Part shown: positions 28,379 through 35,898 of the stretch, piece after piece
Layout: each line of letters begins with the position of its first letter
Numbering within the stretch: position 1 is the first letter of the stretch
From: Paramesorhizobium endophyticum
GTDB lineage: Bacteria > Pseudomonadota > Alphaproteobacteria > Rhizobiales > Rhizobiaceae
Assembly: GCF_014640615.1 (NCBI RefSeq)
Contig: NZ_BMHH01000001.1
Location: 186,001-250,000, forward strand
Length of the DNA: 64,000 bases
Direction of reading: 5' to 3'
Position numbers and translations under genes: made by a program
Notes under the pieces: model-generated
What the model was told of the DNA's origin: nothing
Database searches by the model: none
Seen by the model: only the letters and a program-made list of their open reading frames with translations

Positions 28379-29752
28379 ATGGCTCGTGATACGACGGACG
28401 AAACGCCGATTTCCTCAGTGGACGAACTGGTGGCCTATCTGGCCGAAGGCAACAAGCCGGCGGACAAGTGGCGAATCGGCACCGAGCACGAGAAATTCCC
28501 CTTCTATACCGAAGACAACAGCCCAGTTCCCTATGAAGGGCCGCGCGGCATTCGCGCCATTCTCGAGGGCATGCGGGCCAATCTCGGCTGGGACCCGATC
28601 ATCGACGAGGGCAACATAATCGGCCTCGTCGAGCCGACCGGCAAGGGCGCGATTTCGCTGGAGCCGGGCGGGCAGTTCGAACTGTCGGGCGCGCCGCTCC
28701 AGACCATTCACCAGACCTGCCGCGAGATGAACGCGCATCTGGCGCAGGTGCGCGAGATTGCCGATCCGCTCGGCATCCGTTTCCTCGGCGTCGGCGGCAG
28801 CCCGAAATGGACGCTGGCGGAAACGCCGCGCATGCCCAAATCGCGCTATGCGATCATGTCGAACTACATGCCCAAGGTCGGGCATGAAGGGCTCGACATG
28901 ATGTACCGCACCTGCACCATCCAGGTTAATCTCGACTTCGCATCCGAAACGGATATGCGCCGCAAGATGCAGGTGTCGATGAAGCTGCAATCGGTCGCGA
29001 CGGCGCTTTTCGCCAGCTCTCCCTTTACCGACGGCAAGCCGAACGGCCTTCTGTCCTGGCGCGCCAATATCTGGCGCGATACGGACAATCAGCGCTCCGG
29101 CCTCCTGCCCTTCGTCTGGTCGCAGGATTACGGCTTCATCGATTATGTCGAATGGGCGCTCGACGTGCCGATGTATTTCGTCATCCGTGGCGGGCGCTAT
29201 TATGACGCAACGCATGTCACCTTCCGCCAGTTCATGAACGGCGCGTTGCGGAACGATGTTCCGGATGGCGTGCCGAATATGGGCGACTGGACCAATCATC
29301 TCTCCACCCTATTCCCGGATGTGCGGTTGAAGCGCTTTCTCGAAATGCGCGGCGCGGATGGCGGTCCGTGGCGCCGCGTCTGCGCGCTGCCGGCCTATTG
29401 GGTGGGACTGCTCTATGATGACGAGGCGCTCGACGCCGCCGAACAGCTCACCCGCGACTGGCAATTCGCCGAAGTGCAGGCCCTGCGCGACGCCGTGCCT
29501 GCCTATGCGCTCCACGCGCCTTTCCGCGACCGCACCGTGCGGGAAATCGCCCGCGAGACGCTGGAAATTTCCCGCCTCGGCCTCAAGAACCGCAAGCGCC
29601 TCAACCGCGAAGGCTTCGACGAGACGCATTACCTCGCCCCGCTCGAAGAAATCGTCGCCCGCGGCACCACGGACGCGGAGAAGATGCTGAGCCAATATTG
29701 CAGCGTCTGGGGATGCTCGGTGGAGCCGATCTTTCTGGAATATGCGTATTAG
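28379..29752 (+). CDS. gshA: Glutamate-cysteine ligase (plant/alphaproteobacterial type)
   Basis: A 457-residue enzyme of the GCS2 group, forming gamma-glutamylcysteine, the first step to glutathione. It contains WRIGTEHEKFPF near residue 32, GAISLEPGGQFELSG, and YRTCTIQVNLDFASE. It belongs to the plant-like class shared by alphaproteobacteria rather than the E. coli GshA class. It ends just before a short TGAGATAG repeat array. The antisense open frame is a shadow. Confidence 0.96.
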   Translation: MARDTTDETPISSVDELVAYLAEGNKPADKWRIGTEHEKFPFYTEDNSPVPYEGPRGIRAILEGMRANLGWDPIIDEGNIIGLVEPTGKGAISLEPGGQFELSGAPLQTIHQTCREMNAHLAQVREIADPLGIRFLGVGGSPKWTLAETPRMPKSRYAIMSNYMPKVGHEGLDMMYRTCTIQVNLDFASETDMRRKMQVSMKLQSVATALFASSPFTDGKPNGLLSWRANIWRDTDNQRSGLLPFVWSQDYGFIDYVEWALDVPMYFVIRGGRYYDATHVTFRQFMNGALRNDVPDGVPNMGDWTNHLSTLFPDVRLKRFLEMRGADGGPWRRVCALPAYWVGLLYDDEALDAAEQLTRDWQFAEVQALRDAVPAYALHAPFRDRTVREIARETLEISRLGLKNRKRLNREGFDETHYLAPLEEIVARGTTDAEKMLSQYCSVWGCSVEPIFLEYAY

Positions 29753-29840
29753 TGAGATAGTGAGATAGTGAGATAGTGAACAGTACGAGCGGACTGATGT
29801 ACTGTCTATCTCACTGCTCACTATTCCCTATCTCACTATA
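29753..29840. repeat. TGAGATAGT tandem repeat with inverted partner
   Basis: Three direct copies of a nine-base unit (TGAGATAGT) start two bases after the gshA stop. Inverted copies (CTATCTCAC, TGCTCACTATT, CCCTATCTCACTA) lie about 25 bases further on, so the region can fold back on itself around CAGTAC/GTACTG. Unusual; see findings. Confidence 0.7.
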
Positions 29841-29871
29841 AAAAAGCCCGGCCATGTTTCCACGGCCGGGC
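29839..29871 (-). terminator. Terminator of the DUF1127 gene
   Basis: Read on the minus strand, the stem GCCCGGCC/GGCCGGGC with a ten-base loop is followed by TTTTTTATAG. It lies 75 bases past the DUF1127 stop. Confidence 0.85.
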
Positions 29872-29945
29872 AGGTGGCAGGCGAAAGCCGGGAGGGGATT
29901 TCCGGCTTATGAATGGGTGGCGCCCGCCTTGGGACTGTAAAACCT

Positions 29946-30230
29946 TCAATAACGGCAGCGGGCAGCCTCATGCAGGGCACGCGCATCGTTGAGCGCCGTG
30001 CTCGGATCGCGCAAAAAGGAACGCCTGACAGCGCGCAGATCCGAACGGCTGAGGCCGATATCGTGCAACAGATGATCGTCGAGGTCATCGAGGTGCAGGA
30101 TCGCAACGCGGTTTCGGTATCGCGCGAAAAGACGGCGGACCCAGCCGAAAACAGACACAACCATTGGTGTATACGCCGCACCGCTCATCGCGGCAGGTGT
30201 TCTAATGGTCATCGTCTTCGCCGTCGTCAT
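29946..30230 (-). CDS. DUF1127 protein, long form
   Basis: A 94-residue basic protein with the C-terminal DUF1127 motif (HLDDLDDHLLHDIGLSRSDLRAVRRSFLRD). Small DUF1127 proteins are common in alphaproteobacteria and have been linked to phosphate, RNA and stress responses. AAGGAG lies seven bases before the ATG at 30230. A longer upstream frame is not needed. It is divergent from a LysR gene. Confidence 0.85.
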   Translation of the reverse strand: MTTAKTMTIRTPAAMSGAAYTPMVVSVFGWVRRLFARYRNRVAILHLDDLDDHLLHDIGLSRSDLRAVRRSFLRDPSTALNDARALHEAARCRY

Positions 30231-30429
30231 CGCCGTTCTCCTTGGAGGCGTATGGACAAAAATATCCCGTCCGCGCCGGAACCATTCCGCTGCGCAGACC
30301 GTCCGTCCCGCGCCATTGCGGGCCAGCACAAGTTTTCGTGAGCAATGCCGTTATGAAGCACGTATATTGATTATTCAAACGAATGTTTCTAATGCTATCC
30401 TTCAAGAATAATGATGGATGGGGACCCCG

Positions 30430-31386
30430 ATGAGCGCGCCGCTCGATCTCGACCAGTTGCAGACCTTCATCGCCATTGCGGATACGGGCAGCTTCACCAG
30501 GGCGGCCGATGCGGTTTTCAAGACACAGTCGGCGGTTTCCATGCAAATGCGGCGGCTGGAGGAGCGGATCGGCAAGCCTTTGTTCGAGCGCGACGGGCGC
30601 AGCAACCGGCTGACGGAGGATGGCGAGCGGCTGCTGATCTATGCCCGGCGGATGATCCAGCTCAACGGCGAAACCATCGCCGCCTTCGACGACACGCAGC
30701 TCGAGGGCCATGTGCGCATCGGCACGCCGGACGATTATGCCGACCGTTTCCTGCCGGAGATCATGGCGCGGTTCGCCCGGTCCAATCCGCGCGTCGAACT
30801 CTCCGTCGTCTGCGAGCCGACCGTCAATCTGCATGAAATGATCCGGCGCGGCACGCTCGATATCGCGCTTGTCACGCAGGTGGATGAGAAAAGCCGCTCG
30901 GAGGTGGTGCGCAGCGAGCCCCTGCTCTGGGTAACGTCGGCCAACCACGCCGTGCATGAGGAGGCGCTGCTGCCGCTCGCCGTCGGGCGGCCCACCTGCA
31001 TCTGGCGGCGCGCGGCGATCGACGTGCTCAACGAGATGGAGCGGGATTACCGCATCCTTTTCACCAGCTGGTCGGCGACCGTTCTCGCGGCGGCGGTGCT
31101 GGCGGGGCTGGCGGTCTCGGTACTGCCGGAATGCGCGCTGCGGCCGGGAATGCGGGTTCTCGGCGAGGCGGACGGTTTCGGCACGCTGCCGGAATTCGGC
31201 ATCGGCATCCTGCGCGGCCACTCGAAGCAGACCGCCATCATCGACGCGCTGGCGCAGCATATCGTGGAGAGCCTCGACAACATCTCCTCCCCCGCGCCGA
31301 CGACGCTCAACACCGCCGACATCACCCAGCTCAGCCATGTGCGGACGCGGCGGGTGCGGTCGAGCGAGTTGGTGCCGGGGTGGTAA
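30430..31386 (+). CDS. LysR-family regulator
   Basis: A ~318-residue regulator. The HTH occupies residues ~5-65 (LDLDQLQTFIAIADTGSFTRAADAVFKTQSAVSMQMRRLEERIGKPLFERDGR), followed by an effector domain starting VRIGTPDDYADRFLPEIM. It resembles the LrhA/HexA-like group. Its target is unknown; the divergent DUF1127 gene is one candidate. GGGG precedes the ATG at 30430, and an ATG at 30418 is also possible. Confidence 0.9.
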   Translation: MSAPLDLDQLQTFIAIADTGSFTRAADAVFKTQSAVSMQMRRLEERIGKPLFERDGRSNRLTEDGERLLIYARRMIQLNGETIAAFDDTQLEGHVRIGTPDDYADRFLPEIMARFARSNPRVELSVVCEPTVNLHEMIRRGTLDIALVTQVDEKSRSEVVRSEPLLWVTSANHAVHEEALLPLAVGRPTCIWRRAAIDVLNEMERDYRILFTSWSATVLAAAVLAGLAVSVLPECALRPGMRVLGEADGFGTLPEFGIGILRGHSKQTAIIDALAQHIVESLDNISSPAPTTLNTADITQLSHVRTRRVRSSELVPGW

Positions 31387-31389
31387 CGC

Positions 31390-32373
31390 TTACCTCTTCC
31401 CGCGAATAACGAACAAATTCCCCGCCAGCACCAGCGCCAGCCCGGCCACGGCCAGCACCGTCCATTGATAGCCTTCAAGCACCGTCGAGACGATCAGTGC
31501 GAAGACGGGGAACATCACGGTCGCATAACCGGCGCGGGCGGAGCCGATGCGGCCTAGAAGCGTCAGATAGGCGAAGAAGGCGAGCACGGTCGCGACGACC
31601 GACAGGAAGACGAGCGACGTCAGATATTCCGCCGTCCAGGCGATGGTGAAATGCCTGCCGAACAGGAAGGCGAGGAAGGCGCACCAGAGCGTGCCATAGA
31701 CCATGCCCCAGGCATTCATCGAGACGAGCGGCAGGCCGCGCTTCTGCAGGCGGGCGGAAATGAGGTTTCCGGTGCAGAAGCACAGGGTGCCGGCGACGCA
31801 GAGGCCGAGACCGATGAGCGTCTTGCCGGTGAAGCCATGGGCCTGCATTTCCGGCAGGAACATGAGCGCGATGCCAACGAAGCCCATCAGCCCGCCGATC
31901 AGCGTCCTGCCCGAGGGCGGCTCGCGCATGATGACCGTCGCGAGCACGAGATTGACGATGGATGCGAGCGAGAAGACGACCGAGAGCAGGCCGCTCACCA
32001 GATATTGCGCGCCATAGTAAAAGAGCAGGAAGTTCGACGAAAAGAGCAGAAGCCCCAGCCCAGCGAAGCCCAGATGATCGCCAAGGGCGAATTTCAGCCG
32101 CTTCCTTGTGAGAAGCGCCCAGGCGAACATGATGACCGCCGCAATGAGGAAGCGCCAGACGACGTTGACCTCGTTGGCGACGCCACTTCCCGCCTGCACG
32201 GCGAGCGCGTACCAGGAAAGGCTCCAGGCGAAGACCGTCATCGCATAAAGGCCATAGTCAAATGGCTCGAATGCGCGGTCCTGCGGGCGGGCGGTGGATT
32301 TCAGGGGTGAGGAATCGGCTATCGTGTCTGTAGGCATGCGGCCGATATGGCGCGCGGGATTCATCACGTCCAT
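31390..32373 (-). CDS. EamA/DMT-family transporter
   Basis: A 327-residue inner-membrane protein with about ten hydrophobic helices in two EamA repeats, after a ~40-residue polar N-terminus. It resembles small-metabolite exporters of the drug/metabolite superfamily. The substrate is unknown. It ends three bases after the LysR stop on the other strand. The start is uncertain: 32373, 32364 or 32337 are all in frame and none has a strong ribosome site. Confidence 0.87.
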   Translation of the reverse strand: MDVMNPARHIGRMPTDTIADSSPLKSTARPQDRAFEPFDYGLYAMTVFAWSLSWYALAVQAGSGVANEVNVVWRFLIAAVIMFAWALLTRKRLKFALGDHLGFAGLGLLLFSSNFLLFYYGAQYLVSGLLSVVFSLASIVNLVLATVIMREPPSGRTLIGGLMGFVGIALMFLPEMQAHGFTGKTLIGLGLCVAGTLCFCTGNLISARLQKRGLPLVSMNAWGMVYGTLWCAFLAFLFGRHFTIAWTAEYLTSLVFLSVVATVLAFFAYLTLLGRIGSARAGYATVMFPVFALIVSTVLEGYQWTVLAVAGLALVLAGNLFVIRGKR

Positions 32374-32456
32374 TGAATTTGGCTTAAGATACCATCAATT
32401 TTCGTGATATGGGCTTCGTTCTTGACCTTCCCGGCCCTGAAAGTCCCTATAACGCG

Positions 32457-34019
32457 ATGAACAACATTCCTGATTCGACCTCGAATGTCGCCGAATACAC
32501 CGTTTCCGAAATTTCCGGCGCGCTGAAGCGCACGGTGGAGGATGCGTTCGGCCATGTGCGCGTGCGCGGCGAAATTTCCGGCTATCGCGGGCCGCATTCC
32601 TCGGGCCATGCCTATTTCTCGCTGAAAGACGACAAGGCGCGGATCGAGGCCGTGATCTGGCGCGGCAGCATGAGCCGGCTGCGCTTCCAGCCCGAGGAAG
32701 GCATGGAGGTGATCGCCACCGGCAAGCTCACCACCTATCCGGGCTCCTCAAAATATCAGATCGTCATCGAGCAGATGGAGCCGGCGGGCGCGGGCGCGCT
32801 GATGGCGCTGCTGGAAGAGCGCAAGCGGCGGCTGGCGGCGGAAGGGCTGTTCGACGCGGCGGCGAAGAAGCCCCTGCCCTTCATGCCGCGCGTCATCGGC
32901 GTTGTCACATCGCCGACCGGCGCTGTTATCCGCGACATCATCCATCGCATCACCGACCGCTTTCCACTGCATATCATGGTCTGGCCGGTGCGGGTGCAGG
33001 GCGAGACCTCCGGGCCGGAAGTGGCGGCGGCGGTCCATGGGTTTAATGCTTTCCAAGCCGATGCTTCCTTCGTCCGCCCGGATGTGCTGATCGTCGCACG
33101 CGGCGGCGGCAGCCTCGAGGATCTCTGGGGCTTCAATGACGAGATCGTGGTGCGGGCGGTGGCCGCGTCGGGCATTCCCGTCATCTCGGCGGTGGGTCAT
33201 GAAACCGACTGGACGCTGATCGACCATGTGGCGGACCGGCGCGCGCCGACACCGACGGGCGCGGCGGAAATGGCAGTGCCGGTGAAAGCCGAATTGCAGG
33301 CGGCGATTGCCTCGCTCGCGGCGCGCCATTCCGGCGGCATGTCGCGCCATATCGCGCAGCGGCGGCAGGCGCATCGCGCGCTCTCCCGGGCGCTGCCTTC
33401 CGCCGACCAGCTATTGGCGCTGCCGCGGCGACGGTTCGATGAGGCCGCCGCGCGGCTGGGACGGGCCTTGCAGGCGAATACGCAGAAGAAGCGGGCGAGC
33501 TTCGACGGTCATGCGCGGCAATTGTCGCCGCGTTTGCTACAGCGGCGCATCATGGAGCAAAGGCGGCATGCGGAACGGACCGCCGCCCGCCTGCCGAACT
33601 GCCTGAAAGCCTATTTGCGCGACCAGCGCAGCCGCTTTTCGCTCATCATGGGCAAGCTCTCGCCCGAGCCGATCCACCGCCGCGCGGAGCGGGCGCAGCA
33701 TATGCTGGAACAGTTCGACCGCCGCGCGGAGCGGGCCGTCGGCCTTCTCCTTGAAAGGCACAAGCGCCGCAGCGTGGAGCTAGAACGGCTCATGCGCACG
33801 CTCTCCTATGAAAGCGTGCTGGAACGCGGCTTCGCCATCGTCTTCGACGCTTCGGGCAATCCGGTGAAGCAGGCTGCCTCCATCCACTCCGGCGATGCGC
33901 TCACCTTGCGCTTCCGCGACGGCGACGCGCAGGCGGTGGCGACGGGAGGCAATCCGCCGAAGCCGAAGGCGAAAAGCACCAAGGCCGGCGGTGGTGGCGG
34001 TCAGGGGTCGCTGTTTTAG
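32457..34019 (+). CDS. xseA: Exodeoxyribonuclease VII large subunit
   Basis: A 520-residue nuclease subunit degrading single-stranded DNA in both directions. The N-terminal OB fold ([26 protein letters not shown]) is followed by the catalytic domain ([66 protein letters not shown]) and a long helical region. It ends with a Gly/Lys tail and GSLF. The ATG at 32457 was chosen for the family's start. Confidence 0.96.
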   Translation: MNNIPDSTSNVAEYTVSEISGALKRTVEDAFGHVRVRGEISGYRGPHSSGHAYFSLKDDKARIEAVIWRGSMSRLRFQPEEGMEVIATGKLTTYPGSSKYQIVIEQMEPAGAGALMALLEERKRRLAAEGLFDAAAKKPLPFMPRVIGVVTSPTGAVIRDIIHRITDRFPLHIMVWPVRVQGETSGPEVAAAVHGFNAFQADASFVRPDVLIVARGGGSLEDLWGFNDEIVVRAVAASGIPVISAVGHETDWTLIDHVADRRAPTPTGAAEMAVPVKAELQAAIASLAARHSGGMSRHIAQRRQAHRALSRALPSADQLLALPRRRFDEAAARLGRALQANTQKKRASFDGHARQLSPRLLQRRIMEQRRHAERTAARLPNCLKAYLRDQRSRFSLIMGKLSPEPIHRRAERAQHMLEQFDRRAERAVGLLLERHKRRSVELERLMRTLSYESVLERGFAIVFDASGNPVKQAASIHSGDALTLRFRDGDAQAVATGGNPPKPKAKSTKAGGGGGQGSLF

Positions 34020-34092
34020 GGTTTCGCTTGAAGCGTGATCCTATCCGGACCGTCGCGGATTTCCTGATCGGTTCAATGGCTGAAACATAGAC

Positions 34093-34122
34093 CTGAAGCC
34101 CCTCCTGTCAGGCTGGGCTTCA
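34093..34122 (+). terminator. Hairpin after xseA
   Basis: Perfect nine-base stem, CTGAAGCCC and GGGCTTCAG, with a loop that can pair again (CCTG/CAGG). There is no clear T-tract, so it is a weak terminator or a processing signal. It lies 73 bases after the xseA stop. Confidence 0.4.
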
Positions 34123-34253
34123 GACAAGGTGTCATCACAAGACTTCCCCTATAAATTGCATTTGTCATTTTATACAATTTATGAGATAGGTGAAGCATTC
34201 AGGAAATGCCTGTACCTTTCGAAATTTTTAGACACGCATATCAGGAGATCACG

Positions 34254-35294
34254 ATGTTGAATTTTTTAAAATTCCCGCGCGGTAAAATCCTCCCGCCAAA
34301 GCGCTTTTCGCCGGCCAAATCACGTCTGGCGCGCGCCATTGCGATGCATGCTATTGTCCTCGGCATGGCTGTAACACCGCTGGCCCTTTTCCCCACCTCC
34401 GCGAATAGCGCGGACCCAGTCAGATCGATGGAGCCTGTCGAGGCCACGCGCCCGGACGGGATCCCGGCTGATTACGTTTCAACGCCTTTCGGCTTTGCCT
34501 CCCCTCGATGCATCCATCTTCTCGACAAGAAGGACACGCTGCTGGCCAATGGAAGCATCCAGAAAAGCAACGGGACTGTCCGGTCGGTTTCCCGCTGCAC
34601 GTCTCCCCGTTATCTGAGCGATGGCAGTGTTGCTTCATCGGCAAATCCGCCAGTACCACAAAGTTCCATCTGGCAAATGGGAGTCCAGACCCAGTCTCAG
34701 GGGGCAGCACCGTACGAATTACAATCAATACGCTTTACGGTTCCGCCCGCGCCGTTGGATAAAAACGGACCGTCATTATATTTTCTCGTTTCATTGGGCG
34801 CCACCGATACCAATACCATCATTGCGTCCGTACTCGGCTGGAATCAAATAATAGGGACCCAGGGCGCCGGAACATGGACCGCAGCCGCGTGGGCCATAAG
34901 GCCGGAGGGGGGCTTATACGTCGTTCCCTACGGCAACCCTGTTAGCCCAGGAGACCCTATATCTCTTTCGCTCGACGAGCAAGGCGACGGCTTGTGGCAG
35001 GCACTCATCAACGATGTATTCCTTCTCAATTCCCCGCTGCCAAGCGATACAAGCAAATTAACCGCCTATGGCGTTGTATTTGCCATTGATGGGAACGTGT
35101 CCAGCTGCGCAAGGCAAATCCCAGTATCCAATCTTAATTTTACCTATGGGACATATTCAAGCCCAGCGATTCTCACGCCACAATATTGGGTAAGGAGAGT
35201 TCCTATCGGTCCGAAAGGATGCATCAATTATAACATTACGACGCGCCAAATCAATAACACCCTTTATTCAATAACAATGAATATAAAGAAATAA
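34254..35294 (+). CDS. Secreted protein of unknown function
   Basis: A 346-residue protein with a long N-terminal signal region (basic residues 10-30, then a hydrophobic helix MHAIVLGMAVTPLALFPTSANSA, cleavage about residue 52). The mature part is Ser/Thr/Asn-rich with four Cys (PRCIH, SRCTS, SSCAR, KGCIN), enough for two disulfides, and likely beta-rich. I do not recognise the family. AGGAGA precedes the ATG at 34254. Its base use is clearly AT-richer than its neighbours, especially the last third, which suggests horizontal gain. A perfect terminator hairpin follows. Confidence 0.75.
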   Translation: MLNFLKFPRGKILPPKRFSPAKSRLARAIAMHAIVLGMAVTPLALFPTSANSADPVRSMEPVEATRPDGIPADYVSTPFGFASPRCIHLLDKKDTLLANGSIQKSNGTVRSVSRCTSPRYLSDGSVASSANPPVPQSSIWQMGVQTQSQGAAPYELQSIRFTVPPAPLDKNGPSLYFLVSLGATDTNTIIASVLGWNQIIGTQGAGTWTAAAWAIRPEGGLYVVPYGNPVSPGDPISLSLDEQGDGLWQALINDVFLLNSPLPSDTSKLTAYGVVFAIDGNVSSCARQIPVSNLNFTYGTYSSPAILTPQYWVRRVPIGPKGCINYNITTRQINNTLYSITMNIKK

Positions 35295-35314
35295 ATCTCT
35301 CGATAACATAACAC

Positions 35315-35366
35315 AAAGACAATCCCGTTTCGCGTCCACTTCGGCGCGAGGCGGGATTGTCTTTTG
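35315..35366. terminator. Bidirectional 13-bp terminator hairpin
   Basis: AAAGACAATCCCG and CGGGATTGTCTTT are perfect complements around a 24-base loop that has its own CGCG/CGCG pairing. It has T-tracts in both directions. It ends the secreted-protein transcript and may also stop tRNA-His transcription from the other side. Confidence 0.8.
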
Positions 35367-35501
35367 GCTGGAAGCAACGATTGCACCATGCCGGGTGGGC
35401 ACACGAGGCGACCGAGAAAAATCCCGAACAAAACGGAAAACGTTACGGCTGACCACTCAATGATAGACATTGGGGAACCGTGCCTGAGAGAATTGCCGAA
35501 A

Positions 35502-35578
35502 TGGTACGGTCGGTGGGGATCGAACCTACGACCTCAGGAGCCACAATCCTGCGCTCTAACCAACTGAGCTACGACCGC
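35502..35578 (-). tRNA. tRNA-His (GTG)
   Basis: A 77-base tRNA with encoded CCA. The anticodon loop TTGTGGC gives anticodon GTG, and the D arm TAGCTCAGTTGGTTAGAGC is normal. Position -1 is C, the discriminator is A73 and the first pair is G1-U72, so the G-1:C73 histidine identity pair is absent. The T stem (GTAGG with CCCAC) has an A-C mismatch at 51:63. Confidence 0.97.
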
Positions 35579-35723
35579 GCACCAAATCGAGAGACGAGGC
35601 GAAACGCCCCGACGCCTGATAGAGGGTCACATACGGAGAATCGCAACGATTTGCAAGCCTTTCCCGCAGCTTCTTGTAAAAGCGTGAGCGCCTGCCTGGG
35701 GACATTAACTACGGGCCCAGAAA

Positions 35724-35766
35724 AACCATTGCCACAGGGCCCGGATTTGTGGACGCTGCAATGGTT
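35724..35766 (+). promoter_or_regulatory. Inverted repeat upstream of the PdhS-like kinase
   Basis: AACCATTGC (35724-35732) and GCAATGGTT (35758-35766) are perfect complements, with inner CACA/TGTG pairing. It lies just before the CtrA-type box. Function unknown; it may be a cruciform or a leader structure. Confidence 0.4.
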
Positions 35767-35774
35767 CCGCCTTA

Positions 35775-35789
35775 TTAACGGGATATTAA
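35775..35789 (+). promoter_or_regulatory. CtrA-type binding site
   Basis: TTAA-CGGGATA-TTAA is an exact match to the TTAA-N7-TTAA consensus of the cell-cycle regulator CtrA. It lies 110 bases before the kinase start. Binding is inferred from the match and the gene's probable role. Confidence 0.55.
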
Positions 35790-35898
35790 GCAAGAAGCTT
35801 AGGCTGAGACTGCTCGCATAGAAGCTAAGTCCAGGGAAGTGGGAAGCGGTTTTCCGTTCGGACTTGCCTTAGGCATAAGAGTATATGAGATTCGGATA

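Noticed and set aside
34027..34075. Possible further copy of the GCATGATC palindrome after xseA
   Set aside because: Only the AAGCGTGATCCTATCCGGA segment resembles it; the second arm does not match.
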